A stretch of DNA of 64,000 nucleotides from the NCBI GenBank assembly GCA_963726575.1, contig CAVSCR010000005.1, forward strand, positions 1-64,000. The letters are read 5' to 3'. A program made the position numbers and the translations under genes. Origin of the DNA: CAVSCR01 sp963726575. Its GTDB lineage: Bacteria; Actinomycetota; Actinomycetes; JAHEKZ01. Numbering within the stretch: position 1 is the first letter of the stretch; every line of letters starts with the position of its first letter. Positions 1 through 7,922 of the stretch are shown in pieces. A model generated the notes under the pieces. That model did no database searches. It was not told the origin of the DNA and saw only the letters and a program-made list of their open reading frames with translations.

Positions 1-54
1 GCGCTGGCCGAGTGCGACATCCTGCTCGGCGACGCCACCGCAGTCCACTCCTGA
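1..54 (+). CDS. 3' end of an unidentified gene
   Basis: The window opens inside a reading frame whose last 17 codons read ALAECDILLGDATAVHS and end with TGA at 52-54. The fragment is too short to assign a family. The next gene on this strand starts about 180 bases downstream, so no operon link is suggested. Confidence 0.5.
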   Translation, partial: ALAECDILLGDATAVHS

Positions 55-234
55 CGTGCGCCGCATCGAGCCGCTGACCGAACTGATCGCGCCGCCGAGC
101 CGTCGGCCCCGGGTCGGCCTGGTCTTCTTCGGTTGTTCGGGCCATGCTCGGGTGGGGATGTGGGACGTTGCGTCTCGGCGACGAGCTGCTTCCCGCTTCG
201 TGTCGTGAAGGTCCGTAGATGGACGGGGGATGTC

Positions 235-765
235 GTGGTCGGTCTGCTGGCGAAGACAATCACAGTCTCTGCGGTTCTCGGCGTTCTGGTGACGGGCTGC
301 TCGGGCAGTGTCGGGACTCCGACGGCCCAGTCCGCCACCCCAACCCGCTCCGGCAGCAGCAGCGCCAGTCCGGTGCCCGGGTCTGGCTCGCCAACCCCGA
401 GCGGGTCGGCGGCCACGACGGTTCCGACTCCGAACGCGACGGTCACCGGGCTCGCCGGGATCACCGGGACCGCCACCGACTTCTGCAGCGCCATCGCCGA
501 GCTCGCCACCGGCATCTCCGCCTCGCGGAGCTCCAAGGATGCCGTCAGTGCGATCTACGTCTCGGTCGCCGACTGGCGCAGATTCGCACCCGACAGCATG
601 AAGACCCAGGTGAAGAGCGTCGGTGACGAGCTGCTCGGAGTCGCCCAAAACCTCGCTGTTGGGCTGTACTCCTCGACCCAAGCATTGTCAGATGCGGTGC
701 AGGCGGCTCTCACGTCCCCCGATGGTCGAGCGATCGGGCAGTACTCCGTCGCCCACTGTCACTGA
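235..765 (+). CDS. Putative secreted lipoprotein
   Basis: A 176-residue predicted lipoprotein of unknown function. GTG 235 is chosen as start because a GGGGGA ribosome site ends 4 bases before it and it places a signal peptide directly at the N terminus; the frame is open further upstream, but those residues are not signal-like. The hydrophobic stretch (residues 9-19) leads to a lipobox LVTGC with Cys22. A Ser/Thr/Pro/Gly-rich linker follows to about residue 70, as is usual for actinobacterial lipoproteins, then a roughly 100-residue globular domain with two Cys (DFCSA and the C-terminal AHCH) that could form a disulfide outside the membrane. No catalytic motif is visible. It stands alone between the truncated left-edge gene and a small acidic protein gene. 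Confidence 0.75.
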   Translation: MVGLLAKTITVSAVLGVLVTGCSGSVGTPTAQSATPTRSGSSSASPVPGSGSPTPSGSAATTVPTPNATVTGLAGITGTATDFCSAIAELATGISASRSSKDAVSAIYVSVADWRRFAPDSMKTQVKSVGDELLGVAQNLAVGLYSSTQALSDAVQAALTSPDGRAIGQYSVAHCH

Positions 766-855
766 GGCGAAGTACTGGGAAGTGGCACTCCTAGTGGGCA
801 AGCCAACGTGACGTCGCCGGCGTCGAAGCCTGGTGCCAGTGCGAGACTTTCGACC

Positions 856-1083
856 ATGACCGATGACACCAACCCCGGCCCGCAAGACGACGACATCTCG
901 CTTGAGGCGAGTGCGGACTCAGAGTCGCGGCGTGATCGCGATGGAGTCGCCTCACTGCGCGACACCGAGGAGGAGTCCGGCGACGAGGAGGAAGTCGCCG
1001 ACGACTTCGACATGGACGAACGTGAAGCTCGCGAGGTGGGAGCTGAGCTCGACGGCGCAGGGGACGAATCACGGCTCGACTAG
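856..1083 (+). CDS. Small acidic protein
   Basis: A 75-residue, strongly acidic protein with no recognised domain. The N-terminal two thirds are rich in D, E and S and probably disordered. The C-terminal part (DMDEREAREVGAELDG) looks like a short helix and resembles the ends of other small actinobacterial acidic proteins, by general recollection only. ATG 856 is preferred over an in-frame upstream start at 808 because composition turns consistent only after it; no clear ribosome site is present. The stop overlaps the 3' end of the convergent recombinase gene by 15 bases. Confidence 0.5.
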   Translation: MTDDTNPGPQDDDISLEASADSESRRDRDGVASLRDTEEESGDEEEVADDFDMDEREAREVGAELDGAGDESRLD

Positions 1084-1716
1084 CGATGAGTGGCGGTCGG
1101 ACTCCAGGGATGCCCGGCGAGCAGAAGCTGTCTCACGCGGCCGCGTCTCCACGTGGCAGGCGCGGGCGCGATACAACGTCGCCTGTGACACGCCGACCGC
1201 GCGTGCGGCATCACTGACCGACTCCCCAGCCTCGAGCAGCGCCTTCGCAGCGCGCAGCTTCTCCGGAGTCATCACCGTCGGGCGGCCGCCGGGCCGACCG
1301 CATTCCCTGGCCGCCTGCGGCCCGGCCATCGTCCGCTGACGGATCAGGTCCCGCTCGAACTCAGCCATCGACGCGAACACGTGGAACACCAGACGCCCCG
1401 CAGGAGTGGACGTGTCGAGCTGCTCGGTCAGGGAGCGCAGCTGCACTCCGCGTGCTTCCAGGTCGCCGACCAGGCTGATCAGGTGCCGCAGCGACCGGCC
1501 AAGCCGGTCCAGCCTCCAGACGACCACGGTGTCGCCGGGACGTAGGCGTTCGAGCATCGCGTCCAGGGCTGGCCTTGAGCCGAGAGTGCCGGAAGCGGTG
1601 TCGACGAACAGCCGCTCACACCCGGCCTTCTCCAAGGCGTCGCGCTGCAGCGCCTCGTCCTGGTCGTCAGTGGAGACCCGGGCGTAGCCGATCGTCATAC
1701 CTGTCGCAGTACTCAT
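1069..1716 (-). CDS. Serine recombinase / resolvase
   Basis: A 215-residue site-specific recombinase of the resolvase/invertase family, which cuts and rejoins DNA through a covalent phosphoserine link. The catalytic motif YARVSTDDQ gives Ser15 with Arg13 beside it; the family's conserved WRLDRLGRS block and the FERDLIRQRT helix follow. A GGRP linker leads to a C-terminal helix-turn-helix (SVSDAARAVGVSQATLYRA) at about residues 165-195. The length is normal for a small serine recombinase. ATG 1716 has AGGAGGT directly upstream. No transposase, inverted terminal repeats or obvious invertible segment accompany it, so it may be a relic of a mobile element or a resolvase acting on a site elsewhere. 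A run of C/G-rich inverted sequence (about 1777-1800) in its upstream region could be part of a binding site; this is inference. Confidence 0.9.
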   Translation of the reverse strand: MSTATGMTIGYARVSTDDQDEALQRDALEKAGCERLFVDTASGTLGSRPALDAMLERLRPGDTVVVWRLDRLGRSLRHLISLVGDLEARGVQLRSLTEQLDTSTPAGRLVFHVFASMAEFERDLIRQRTMAGPQAARECGRPGGRPTVMTPEKLRAAKALLEAGESVSDAARAVGVSQATLYRARACHVETRPRETASARRASLESDRHSSLVEP

Positions 1717-2167
1717 CACGACCTCCTGTAGTGAGACGTGGGTTTCGGACACGAGTTGTGAACGTGAATGAGCCCCACCCGGCAGGGGCGGGGCTGGGCG
1801 TTTCAGGAACCGCACGATTGTGAGACGCGTGCGACGAGGCCCAACGTCTCTTCAGACCGTCAGATGGTCGAATCCGAGTGCAAGAGATCCGGCAGTATGT
1901 GCGCTATGGCACGGCTAACCCTCGACGGAGTTCGTGCGGTTGTGCCTTCTGTCGCTGGGCTGTTCATCGTCGCTGCCTTGGCAGGAGCCTGTACGTCGGG
2001 TGGCACACCGAGTCCAAACTGGGGCCGAAGCGACGGGCTCCGTGGTGTCCCGGTGTCTTCGCTGTTCGCCCGGTCAAGGCGAGCGCTTCCCCGCCTGGCC
2101 CGGCTAGGGCGATCAGTGGCGAGGTCCCCGCCATCCGGTGACGGGGGGGTTGTGGCAGTGTCGGGGC
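1717..2167. other. Gene-poor stretch upstream of recombinase and phosphoesterase
   Basis: This 450-base interval holds the divergent upstream regions of the recombinase (minus) and the phosphoesterase (plus). The only coding-like signal is a lipoprotein-type leader at 1897, listed separately. GC-rich inverted sequence near 1777-1800 could be a recombinase site or a terminator-like hairpin. Nothing else was recognised. Confidence 0.5.
1897..2137 (+). pseudogene. Possible truncated lipoprotein leader
   Basis: From ATG 1897 (or 1906) the frame encodes a basic N terminus, a hydrophobic segment (SVAGLFIVAALAG) and a Cys followed by TSGGTPSP, the typical start of an exported lipoprotein. Past about residue 50 the frame turns Arg-rich with poor codon bias and runs into the phosphoesterase gene in the wrong frame, so the body of the protein is missing. 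It reads as the 5' remnant of a lipoprotein gene, perhaps cut by the event that brought in the neighbouring recombinase. The lipobox is imperfect (Ala at -3), so a chance match remains possible. Confidence 0.3.
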
Positions 2168-3148
2168 ATGAGAGGGCGACTTCTGGACGCGGCGCTCGTT
2201 GCGGTTGTAGGTGCAGCCCTCGCAGGGTTCTCGGGGCTACCGGCGCATGCATTCGGTTCTGTCTCGTCGGCGACCACGGGCGACTCTCAGTGCGGCACGC
2301 AGGTCGGTGCACAACCACCGGACGGTCAGTGGGAGCACGTGACCGTGATCGTGTTTGAGAACAAGGCCCTGTCGAAGATCATCGGCAACACAAAGGACGC
2401 GCCGTACCTGAACTCCCTCGCGCGTGCCTGTTCGTATGCCACCAACATGCATCACATGACAACCACGAGTCTCACCAACTACATCGCCTTGACGTCCGGG
2501 TACACCGGTCACGCTGGCGGCAAGGAGGTTCTCATCACGGGGACCAAGCTGCCGAGGGTGTGGCCACAGGACAGCGTCAGCATCTTCGAGGCGATGGGCT
2601 CCGACGCGCGCGAGTGGGCGGAGAGCATGCCGAGCAACTGCTTCATGGGCTCGTCCAGCGACGGCCTCTTCGAGGTCGGCCACTCGCCATACCAGTACTA
2701 CACGAGGACTCAGAACTCCCTGTGCCCGCAGTACGCGGTGCCGCTCGGTTCGAACGACGCTCTCAGCGCGAAGTTCAACCTGGTGATCCCGAACCGGGTG
2801 GACATCATGCACGGCACGTCGAACACGACCACGTCGTCGCAACGGGTCCAGGCCGGGGACAAGTGGGCCAGCTCATTCATCCCGGCGCTGCTGGGCACTC
2901 CCGAGTATGTCGCCGGTAAGAGCGCCATCATCATCACGTGGGACGAGGGCACATCGAGTTCCTCCCAGATCCCGTTCATCGTCATTTCTCCGTACACCAA
3001 GGCCGGGGGTGTCACGAATGTGCTGTACAACCACTACTCGACGCTCGCTGGCGTGCAGGAGATGCTCGGCGTCAGCCCTCTCCTGGGACACGCTGCCGAC
3101 AGTGGTCTGAACTCCATCGCCCGGGACCCGATTCTCGGGCTCAACTAG
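2168..3148 (+). CDS. Secreted phosphoesterase (acid phosphatase / phospholipase C-like)
   Basis: A 326-residue exported hydrolase of the phosphoesterase family that includes acid phosphatases and non-haemolytic phospholipase C. ATG 2168 starts a classical signal peptide (MRGRLLDAALVAVVGAALAG, cleavage near AHA-FG); an alternative GTG at 2138 would add ten residues before it. Family landmarks are VIVFENKALSKIIG near residue 50, the TTTSLTNYIALTSG nucleophile region, and the metal-site ITWDEG and YNHYSTL motifs near the C terminus. The substrate cannot be read from the sequence; phosphate scavenging outside the cell is the usual role. It stands alone, and its stop overlaps the convergent cyclase gene by 4 bases. 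Confidence 0.85.
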   Translation: MRGRLLDAALVAVVGAALAGFSGLPAHAFGSVSSATTGDSQCGTQVGAQPPDGQWEHVTVIVFENKALSKIIGNTKDAPYLNSLARACSYATNMHHMTTTSLTNYIALTSGYTGHAGGKEVLITGTKLPRVWPQDSVSIFEAMGSDAREWAESMPSNCFMGSSSDGLFEVGHSPYQYYTRTQNSLCPQYAVPLGSNDALSAKFNLVIPNRVDIMHGTSNTTTSSQRVQAGDKWASSFIPALLGTPEYVAGKSAIIITWDEGTSSSSQIPFIVISPYTKAGGVTNVLYNHYSTLAGVQEMLGVSPLLGHAADSGLNSIARDPILGLN

Positions 3149-4104
3149 CATCTCCGCAACATGCCTGAAGCAGCCGCGCCGGAGTGCCGTTCCAGGGCTG
3201 ATCGGAACCGGCGATGCCGGGCGGTTGCGGGCCGCTCGACGGCCCGCAACTTACCGGTGCGCGTTTGGGTGTCGATGTGGGCAGACAGGCTGCGGGGGCC
3301 GTCCAAGCCCTTGAGCACGTGTTCGCTGGGCTGGCCGAACTGGGCTCCGGCTGGCTCTGTCAGTCCCCGGGTGATCTGGGCGACAAGGACCTCGTCCGGT
3401 GCCGCGGCAGCCATGATGCGCGCCACCTCGTGTACTGCCAGGCCCCGCACGTCAGTTCCGGCGAGTTCGACCTCGCCGGTGTTGACGCCGGCACGAATCG
3501 CGAGTCTTAGGGTGTGCGCCGTCTGTCGCAGATCACTGGCACAACGCAGAGCGTTCCCGGGCGAGTCAAACGTCGCAAGGACGCCGTCGCCGGTTGTGTT
3601 CACCAGACGGCCGCGGCGTTGTGCGATGAGCTCGCCTGAGGCTGTGAGGAACCGGGTCAGCAGTTCTCGCCAGGCGGCGTCACCGATGGCACTCAACTTG
3701 GTGGTCGAGCCGACCAGGTCGGCCATCAGCAATGTGGTCAGGACGCGGTCACCGAACGTGGCTGAAGAGCTGACCCAGGTGCGAAGTCCGGACCACTCGA
3801 TGCTCACCGCAGGCTCGGTACCGATCGTCCACGAGTCATGGCCCGGGGGAATGTCGAACACGTCATTGGGTCCGACCTCGAAGGTCGTGCCATCGCGAAG
3901 GAGATAGCCCGCATGCCCCGCCAGCGCAACACCGATGTGATGAGACTCGCACCAATCTCCGCCGACCAGAGGCTGCATGTGGGTCGACCAGCGCCACCCG
4001 GGAGCATCGACTTCGCGCCCCACCGTGACTTCTCCCACAGTGACCAGGTCCGCCTCTGCGCCGGGAGTCCGGATTCGTTCCTCGGGCCGAGCGAGGTTCT
4101 TCAC
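3145..4104 (-). CDS. Cupin-class III nucleotidyl cyclase fusion
   Basis: About 319 residues combining two domains. An N-terminal cupin (roughly residues 20-110; DVFDIPPGHDSW) probably senses a small ligand. A C-terminal class III adenylyl/guanylyl cyclase (roughly 120-290) follows. The two metal-binding Asp are present (MADLVGST, D129; NTTGDGVLATF, D173). The purine-selecting Lys is replaced by Asn169 (VNTTGDG), and the usual transition-state Asn is His225 (GLAVHEVARI), so activity may be altered or lost. GTG 4104 is a tentative start: the frame stays open to 4314, but that would overlap the upstream gene, and the composition before 4104 does not look coding. An AAGGA lies about 24 bases upstream with no good start at normal distance. 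Confidence 0.75.
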   Translation of the reverse strand: MKNLARPEERIRTPGAEADLVTVGEVTVGREVDAPGWRWSTHMQPLVGGDWCESHHIGVALAGHAGYLLRDGTTFEVGPNDVFDIPPGHDSWTIGTEPAVSIEWSGLRTWVSSSATFGDRVLTTLLMADLVGSTTKLSAIGDAAWRELLTRFLTASGELIAQRRGRLVNTTGDGVLATFDSPGNALRCASDLRQTAHTLRLAIRAGVNTGEVELAGTDVRGLAVHEVARIMAAAAPDEVLVAQITRGLTEPAGAQFGQPSEHVLKGLDGPRSLSAHIDTQTRTGKLRAVERPATARHRRFRSALERHSGAAASGMLRRC

Positions 4105-4286
4105 GACGTAGTCGGAAATGAGGTCATCCTTCGTTGGCGCGCGCCGACGCGTCAATCGACTGAGCGGAACGACAGATTCCCGCGCGCGGATGTGCTGATT
4201 CGGGGCGCGTCTCGCTTGCCGATTGCGACATCCGTTGGGGCTGCGCGAGCTGGCTGCTGGCCGTCTCCTGGCGTCTGGCTCGCGGG

Positions 4287-4607
4287 CTACGGTCCGTTCA
4301 TCACGACCGTGCAAGCCAGCAGCGCTCCGCTGGGATAGACGGCCCGGTAGGAGATGTACCCGATGTCGAGGTACTGGATCCCATCCAGAGTCGTCAGAAC
4401 GCCGTTACGGGTGTAGGTCGTGGTCGGGGTCATCGTGAACACCGTAGCGATGTTCATGCCGTTGCCCGTGACGATGGTGTCCGGGTTGTGATACGTCAGC
4501 AGCACCTGGCCCGTCATCTTGTGGCACGGCTGAGTCTTGCTGGCCGCGTTCGCGCTTGGTGCTAAGGCGACTAGCCCGGCGATCACCAGCGGCACGATCA
4601 TCGACAC
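4287..4607 (-). CDS. Small secreted protein of unknown function
   Basis: A 106-residue exported protein. The N terminus is a short signal peptide (SMIVPLVIAGLVALAPSANA), and the mature part of about 85 residues has two Cys (QPCHKM and LACTVV) likely forming one disulfide, with many Thr, Val and Tyr that suggest a beta-rich fold. The start is GTG 4607, with an alternative ATG two codons later. I do not recognise a family. It is the second of two small secreted protein genes in the same orientation, 61 bases after the other, so they may be co-transcribed. Confidence 0.7.
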   Translation of the reverse strand: MSMIVPLVIAGLVALAPSANAASKTQPCHKMTGQVLLTYHNPDTIVTGNGMNIATVFTMTPTTTYTRNGVLTTLDGIQYLDIGYISYRAVYPSGALLACTVVMNGP

Positions 4608-4668
4608 CAGCAGGTGCCCCGGTGGGACCTCGCTTAGGCCATCGGTTGCGCCTCTCTCGATCTCGGGC

Positions 4669-5070
4669 TCAGAAGTTGACGACTCCCCGGCAAACCTGAC
4701 CGGTCGCCGGGTACCGGGCTACCCCGACTAGGTGATCGAGCCCGGCCCGGTTGGCCGTCAGGATCGACACGTCGAACGAGCCGCGTGGCGGATCCGTGAC
4801 GCGGGTCCCTCGGAAGATTCGCACGCCGTTGTCGGCCAGCCGCACGTTCCATCTGTGGCCGGCAGGGCGGTTGGTGACGACCCGGAACTCAAGGTCGATC
4901 CTCTTCCCGTCGGCGGTGGCGATCATCCGCCAGGTCGCCGGCCCGCTACTACACCGCCCGCTGCTGGTGACCGTTCGCGGCGCGGCGGCGGCCGCGATCG
5001 GCGCAAGTGTGGAGACTCCGACGACGCCGACCAGGCTGACCAGCGCAAGCTTTGCTGAGAGTCGTTTCAT
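4669..5070 (-). CDS. Small secreted protein of unknown function
   Basis: A 133-residue exported protein. ATG 5070 is preceded by a strong TGGAGGA ribosome site and starts a clear signal peptide (MKRLSAKLALVSLVGVVG, cleavage near AAA-AP). The mature part of about 105 residues has two Cys (GRCSSG and GQVCRG), one near each end, consistent with a closing disulfide, and an alternating pattern of short hydrophobic strands (WNVRLADNGVRIF, FDVSILTAN). No family was recognised. It probably heads a two-gene unit with the small secreted protein downstream. Confidence 0.75.
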   Translation of the reverse strand: MKRLSAKLALVSLVGVVGVSTLAPIAAAAAPRTVTSSGRCSSGPATWRMIATADGKRIDLEFRVVTNRPAGHRWNVRLADNGVRIFRGTRVTDPPRGSFDVSILTANRAGLDHLVGVARYPATGQVCRGVVNF

Positions 5071-5479
5071 GTTTCCTCCAAGGGCGGCCAACGAGCGCCA
5101 GGACGGGCCGCGCGTCCCGGCCCGACCCAACGTGACCACAGCTTGGGTCGCGCAAGACCAGCCTTAACCGACCGTTATCGGGAACGAGCCTCGGCCTTAC
5201 CCGCCGCGTGATGTGAACCGGGAACCCCAGAAACGAGGGAAGACCGACATCCTCAATTACCCCGAACGGCGACAAGCCAAAGAGCGGACGCAAGAGATGC
5301 CGTTCTCGGGCAGTTCTTGCACGGCATGCTGCGATCTACACCAGCGACGCCTCGGTCGCTCGCGAATCTCAGGAGAACAATGTGCGAGCGATCAGTGGAC
5401 ACCGGTTGCCCCAAGTCTGCGACCCTGCTTCAACCCGTTGTCGTAGAGGGTGCGGGATCGGTGGGTCCTGGTCGTCTCC
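5071..5479. other. Intergenic region, no gene recognised
   Basis: About 400 bases between two minus-strand genes. The first 100 bases must hold the promoter of the secreted protein gene starting at 5070. An AGGAG followed by ATG at 5382 was considered as a gene start, but the frame behind it lacks coding-type codon bias and runs antisense to the small gene at 5480. Base composition is less GC-skewed at third positions than in the genes around it. Confidence 0.5.
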
Positions 5480-5611
5480 TCAGGCGTACGTCTCGTGTTC
5501 GTAGAGGCGGTGGAGTTCGTCGGCGGGCTCGGCCCACCGCTTCATGGTGTGGAAGTACAGATCGACCGACTCGGTTTCGTAGTCCGGGATCGTGTACGGG
5601 ATGGTCATCAT
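5480..5611 (-). CDS. 43-residue protein of unknown function
   Basis: A short gene starting at ATG 5611 (or the adjacent ATG 5608) with AAGGTGAG as ribosome site. The product is Tyr- and Glu-rich (TIPYTIPDYETESVDLYFHT, then a charged helix ending in YEHETYA) with no signal peptide or Cys. Composition is typical of a real small protein and unlike shadow frames. No family was recognised. It sits alone between gene-poor stretches. A 14-base match to the dispersed repeat element lies 60 bases upstream of its start. Confidence 0.5.
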   Translation of the reverse strand: MMTIPYTIPDYETESVDLYFHTMKRWAEPADELHRLYEHETYA

Positions 5612-6547
5612 TGTTCTCACCTTGCTTGGTCGGTTGTTCGGTTGCGCCCGAAGACGGTTCACCCTCATCCCAACGCGTCATTTCTGACCCCTTCCCTCAG
5701 ACGACCTCTGGTCGGGCCGTTCACCCGACAGTGCGCCGAAACTCTGCAGGGATGATGACTCAGACCTGTGGCACACCTATGGACTTGACGATCCGAGGAC
5801 GCACGCCACGGGAGCGCGCAAGACCGTCCGCCACCCCCAATCCAACCGTCGCATGGGCATCAAGCCTGGAAAACCATCTTGGGGAGCCATTGGCGCTCAC
5901 AGAACCTCGTTCAGCGACAACGATCGACTCGCCCCATTCACCTTGTCGCGGCCGGTTGCAAGAGGCCCGGGCGATGGTTCTCACCGCTGTTGGCCGAGTC
6001 GGGGTATCTAGACTGCATGACGGCTGGGGTCGTCACCGTGATCCGGCACGCCAGAACTCAACCTGACTCGAGTAGGGGCCGTTCGCGGTTGGTCAGTCCA
6101 AGATGGGTTCACCGCACACCCCTCCTGAACTGCACGTTTGTCACGCGGGGGAGCACAGCGCTCATGCGTCCCTGGTGCGCGACTACTGGACTGATCTTTG
6201 ATCAGGATTGATCTCATCCGCGCAGCTCAGTGCTGGTGAGGGTGGATCTCAGCCGATCGCGGTGACCCGTCGGATGGCGCATCTGCAAACGCGCCCGAGG
6301 GATGCCCGACGAATGCGGCGGACAAGCTCAGAGCCGCACATTGCGAGCAGGAGTTCGTCGCCCGCGGGACTTGCCGATTCGGCTTTCGGGTTGGCCCCGA
6401 CGTGGGCTCGGTATGCGACTCGGGGAGAGCGATGCCGGCGAACCGAAGGTTGAAGATCGACGTCGGTCAGCTTCACCGCGTCCGCCGGCACGAGACTCCG
6501 AGTACCCCTCGGACGCCGGGGCCGCTCCGCACGTCGCGTCCCTTTGA
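5612..6547. other. 936-base gene-poor stretch
   Basis: No frame in this interval has convincing start signals, codon bias or a recognisable product. Composition is visibly less GC-rich around 5850-6210 than in the flanks, which fits decayed or acquired DNA. The 14-mer at 5671-5684 matches the core of the dispersed repeat. The part from 6250 to 6547 is GC-rich and lies just downstream of the methyltransferase stop. No tRNA-like cloverleaf was seen. Confidence 0.5.
5671..5684 (+). repeat. Partial match to the dispersed repeat core
   Basis: The 14 bases CAACGCGTCATTTC are identical to positions 44293-44306 inside copy B of the dispersed repeat. The flanks do not match beyond this, so it may be a relic, a shared protein-binding core, or chance. 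Confidence 0.3.
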
Positions 6548-7060
6548 TCACACGCCCCAGGAGCGCACCGGGCGTGGGAGGGGAACGAATCGGCTGGTGC
6601 GCTCGGCGTAGTCCTGGTAGTCGGGAAACCGCTGGACGAGCCGGCGTTCCTCCCACCGTGCCTTGACGTTGAGCAGAACCATGAGCAGGGCGCACGTCAC
6701 TGCGGTGAGGACGTTGCCCGAAGGCATGGTGCTGGCGACGGCGAACAACAACAGGCCGCTGTAGATCGGGTGACGCACGATGCGGTAGAGGCCGCCGGTC
6801 CGTAATTGGGCACGCCCGTTGGGCAACGGCATCGCGGTCAGGCCGCGGCCGAGTCCCGTCGCACCGATGATCATCACAACGATGCCGACCCAGGCAGCGA
6901 GGCGACAGGCTTGCTCGGCCCATGCCGGCACAGTCCAGGCCGACCCAGCCGGGAGCAGGACGAGCGCAGCAATCAGGACGAACTGCGCGAACACCAGTCC
7001 TAGCGCCGTGGCCTGTTCACGCCGCGACGGTGAGGGGATTGGAACGGTTACTCCGGTCAT
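6548..7060 (-). CDS. Isoprenylcysteine carboxyl methyltransferase-like membrane protein
   Basis: A 170-residue integral membrane protein of the isoprenylcysteine carboxylmethyltransferase/NnrU-like superfamily; bacterial members have mostly unknown substrates. Four hydrophobic segments are visible, and the family's SAM-binding signature GGLYRIVRHPIYSGLLLF is present near residue 95, followed by the ERRLVQRFPDYQDYAERTSRFVP tail. It is the third gene of a thioredoxin-DUF302-methyltransferase unit, 8 bases after the DUF302 stop, behind a CsoR/CstR-like operator. That context suggests a role in copper or reactive-sulfur stress; this is inference. A second, distinct family member is encoded in the Tad pilus operon at 12972. 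Confidence 0.85.
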   Translation of the reverse strand: MTGVTVPIPSPSRREQATALGLVFAQFVLIAALVLLPAGSAWTVPAWAEQACRLAAWVGIVVMIIGATGLGRGLTAMPLPNGRAQLRTGGLYRIVRHPIYSGLLLFAVASTMPSGNVLTAVTCALLMVLLNVKARWEERRLVQRFPDYQDYAERTSRFVPLPRPVRSWGV

Positions 7061-7068
7061 CGGGCTCG

Positions 7069-7473
7069 CTACTTCACCAGGGTCGTCTCGGACAGCGATG
7101 CGATGAAAGCGCGCAGACGTTCGGCTGCGTCGTCGGCGACCGGCTTCAGGTCTGGGTTGCGGGCGCCCTCCACCATCATCGTCGGGTCAACCGCCTCGAC
7201 GACGGTGCCGTCGTCGGTCTGGCGGACGACCACATTGCAGGGCAGCAACAGTCCGATCGAAGGGTCGGCCTCCAGAGCTCGAAGAGCCAACGGCGGGTTG
7301 CAAGCACCGAGGATCACGTACGGCTGAAGGTCGGCGCCGGTCTTTGCCTTCAGAGTGGCCTGCACGTCGATCTCAGTGAGGACTCCGAAGCCTTGCCGAG
7401 CCAGGGCCACCTGAACAGTCTCGACCACCACAGGGAACGGCTGCTGCAGCGTGACCGACAACCCGAGGCTCAC
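7069..7473 (-). CDS. DUF302 protein
   Basis: A 134-residue protein of the DUF302 family, whose members are small and often found with thioredoxins, rhodaneses or copper genes. The core reads from LQQPFPVVVETVQVALARQGFGVLTEIDV through YVILGACNPPLALRALEADP to LLPCNVVVRQ. The single Cys in GACNPP and the one in LLPCNVVV are conserved positions in many members and could bind metal or sulfur. The GTG 7473 start overlaps the thioredoxin stop by 4 bases (GTGA), indicating translational coupling. Its partners and the CsoR/CstR-like operator upstream support a redox or metal-stress role. Confidence 0.85.
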   Translation of the reverse strand: MSLGLSVTLQQPFPVVVETVQVALARQGFGVLTEIDVQATLKAKTGADLQPYVILGACNPPLALRALEADPSIGLLLPCNVVVRQTDDGTVVEAVDPTMMVEGARNPDLKPVADDAAERLRAFIASLSETTLVK

Positions 7474-7859
7474 GAGTGCACCGGCAATTCAATGGAGTGC
7501 GCCCTCTGCTCGTCGATCTCCCCGCGAACTTCCGCCATGTCCAGCTCGCGGACCGCTTGGATCACTTGCTCAAGCCCCTTCGATGCCAGCGCACCCGGTT
7601 GGGCGAAGACCAAGATGCCGTCGCGGAAAGCCATCAGCGTCGGGATCGAGGCGATCCCTGCGGCAGCCGCGATGCTGGCTTCGGCTTCGGTATCCACCTT
7701 CCCGAAGACGATGTCGGCGTGGGCGTCCGAAGCCGCTTCGAAGACCGGACCGAACTGGCGGCAAGGCCCACACCAGGCCGCCCAGAAGTCCACCAAGACG
7801 ATGTCGTTCTTGGTGACGACAGATTCGAACGTGCCCGCAGTCAATGCGACGGTGGCCAT
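7470..7859 (-). CDS. Thioredoxin
   Basis: A 129-residue cytoplasmic thioredoxin that reduces protein disulfides. The active site WCGPC occupies residues 29-33 after the VLVDFWAA strand, and the cis-Pro loop ASIPTLMAF lies near residue 73. A C-terminal extension of about 20 residues beyond the usual fold (EVRGEIDEQRAHSIELPVHS) is charged and unremarkable. ATG 7859 has GGAAGGAA upstream. It is the first gene of a three-gene unit with DUF302 and a methyltransferase-like protein. The operator at 7907-7922 suggests induction by copper or persulfide, unlike a housekeeping trxA. Confidence 0.92.
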   Translation of the reverse strand: MATVALTAGTFESVVTKNDIVLVDFWAAWCGPCRQFGPVFEAASDAHADIVFGKVDTEAEASIAAAAGIASIPTLMAFRDGILVFAQPGALASKGLEQVIQAVRELDMAEVRGEIDEQRAHSIELPVHS

Positions 7860-7906
7860 CGGTTGGATTCCTTCCAGCGAGACGCAGGTTTGATCTGTCT
7901 GTCAGA

Positions 7907-7922
7907 ATACCCCCAGGGGTAT
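7907..7922. promoter_or_regulatory. CsoR/CstR-family operator candidate
   Basis: A near-perfect palindrome, ATACCCC-CA-GGGGTAT, 48 bases before the thioredoxin start. It matches the known style of sites bound by the CsoR/CstR/RcnR family (ATAC or TAC arms with C and G tracts). No csoR-type gene is present in the window, so the regulator would be encoded elsewhere. Confidence 0.65.

Noticed and set aside
5382..6066. ATG with AGGAG upstream, open for about 228 codons
   Set aside because: Codon bias is poor, no family is visible, and it runs antisense to the better-looking 43-residue gene.
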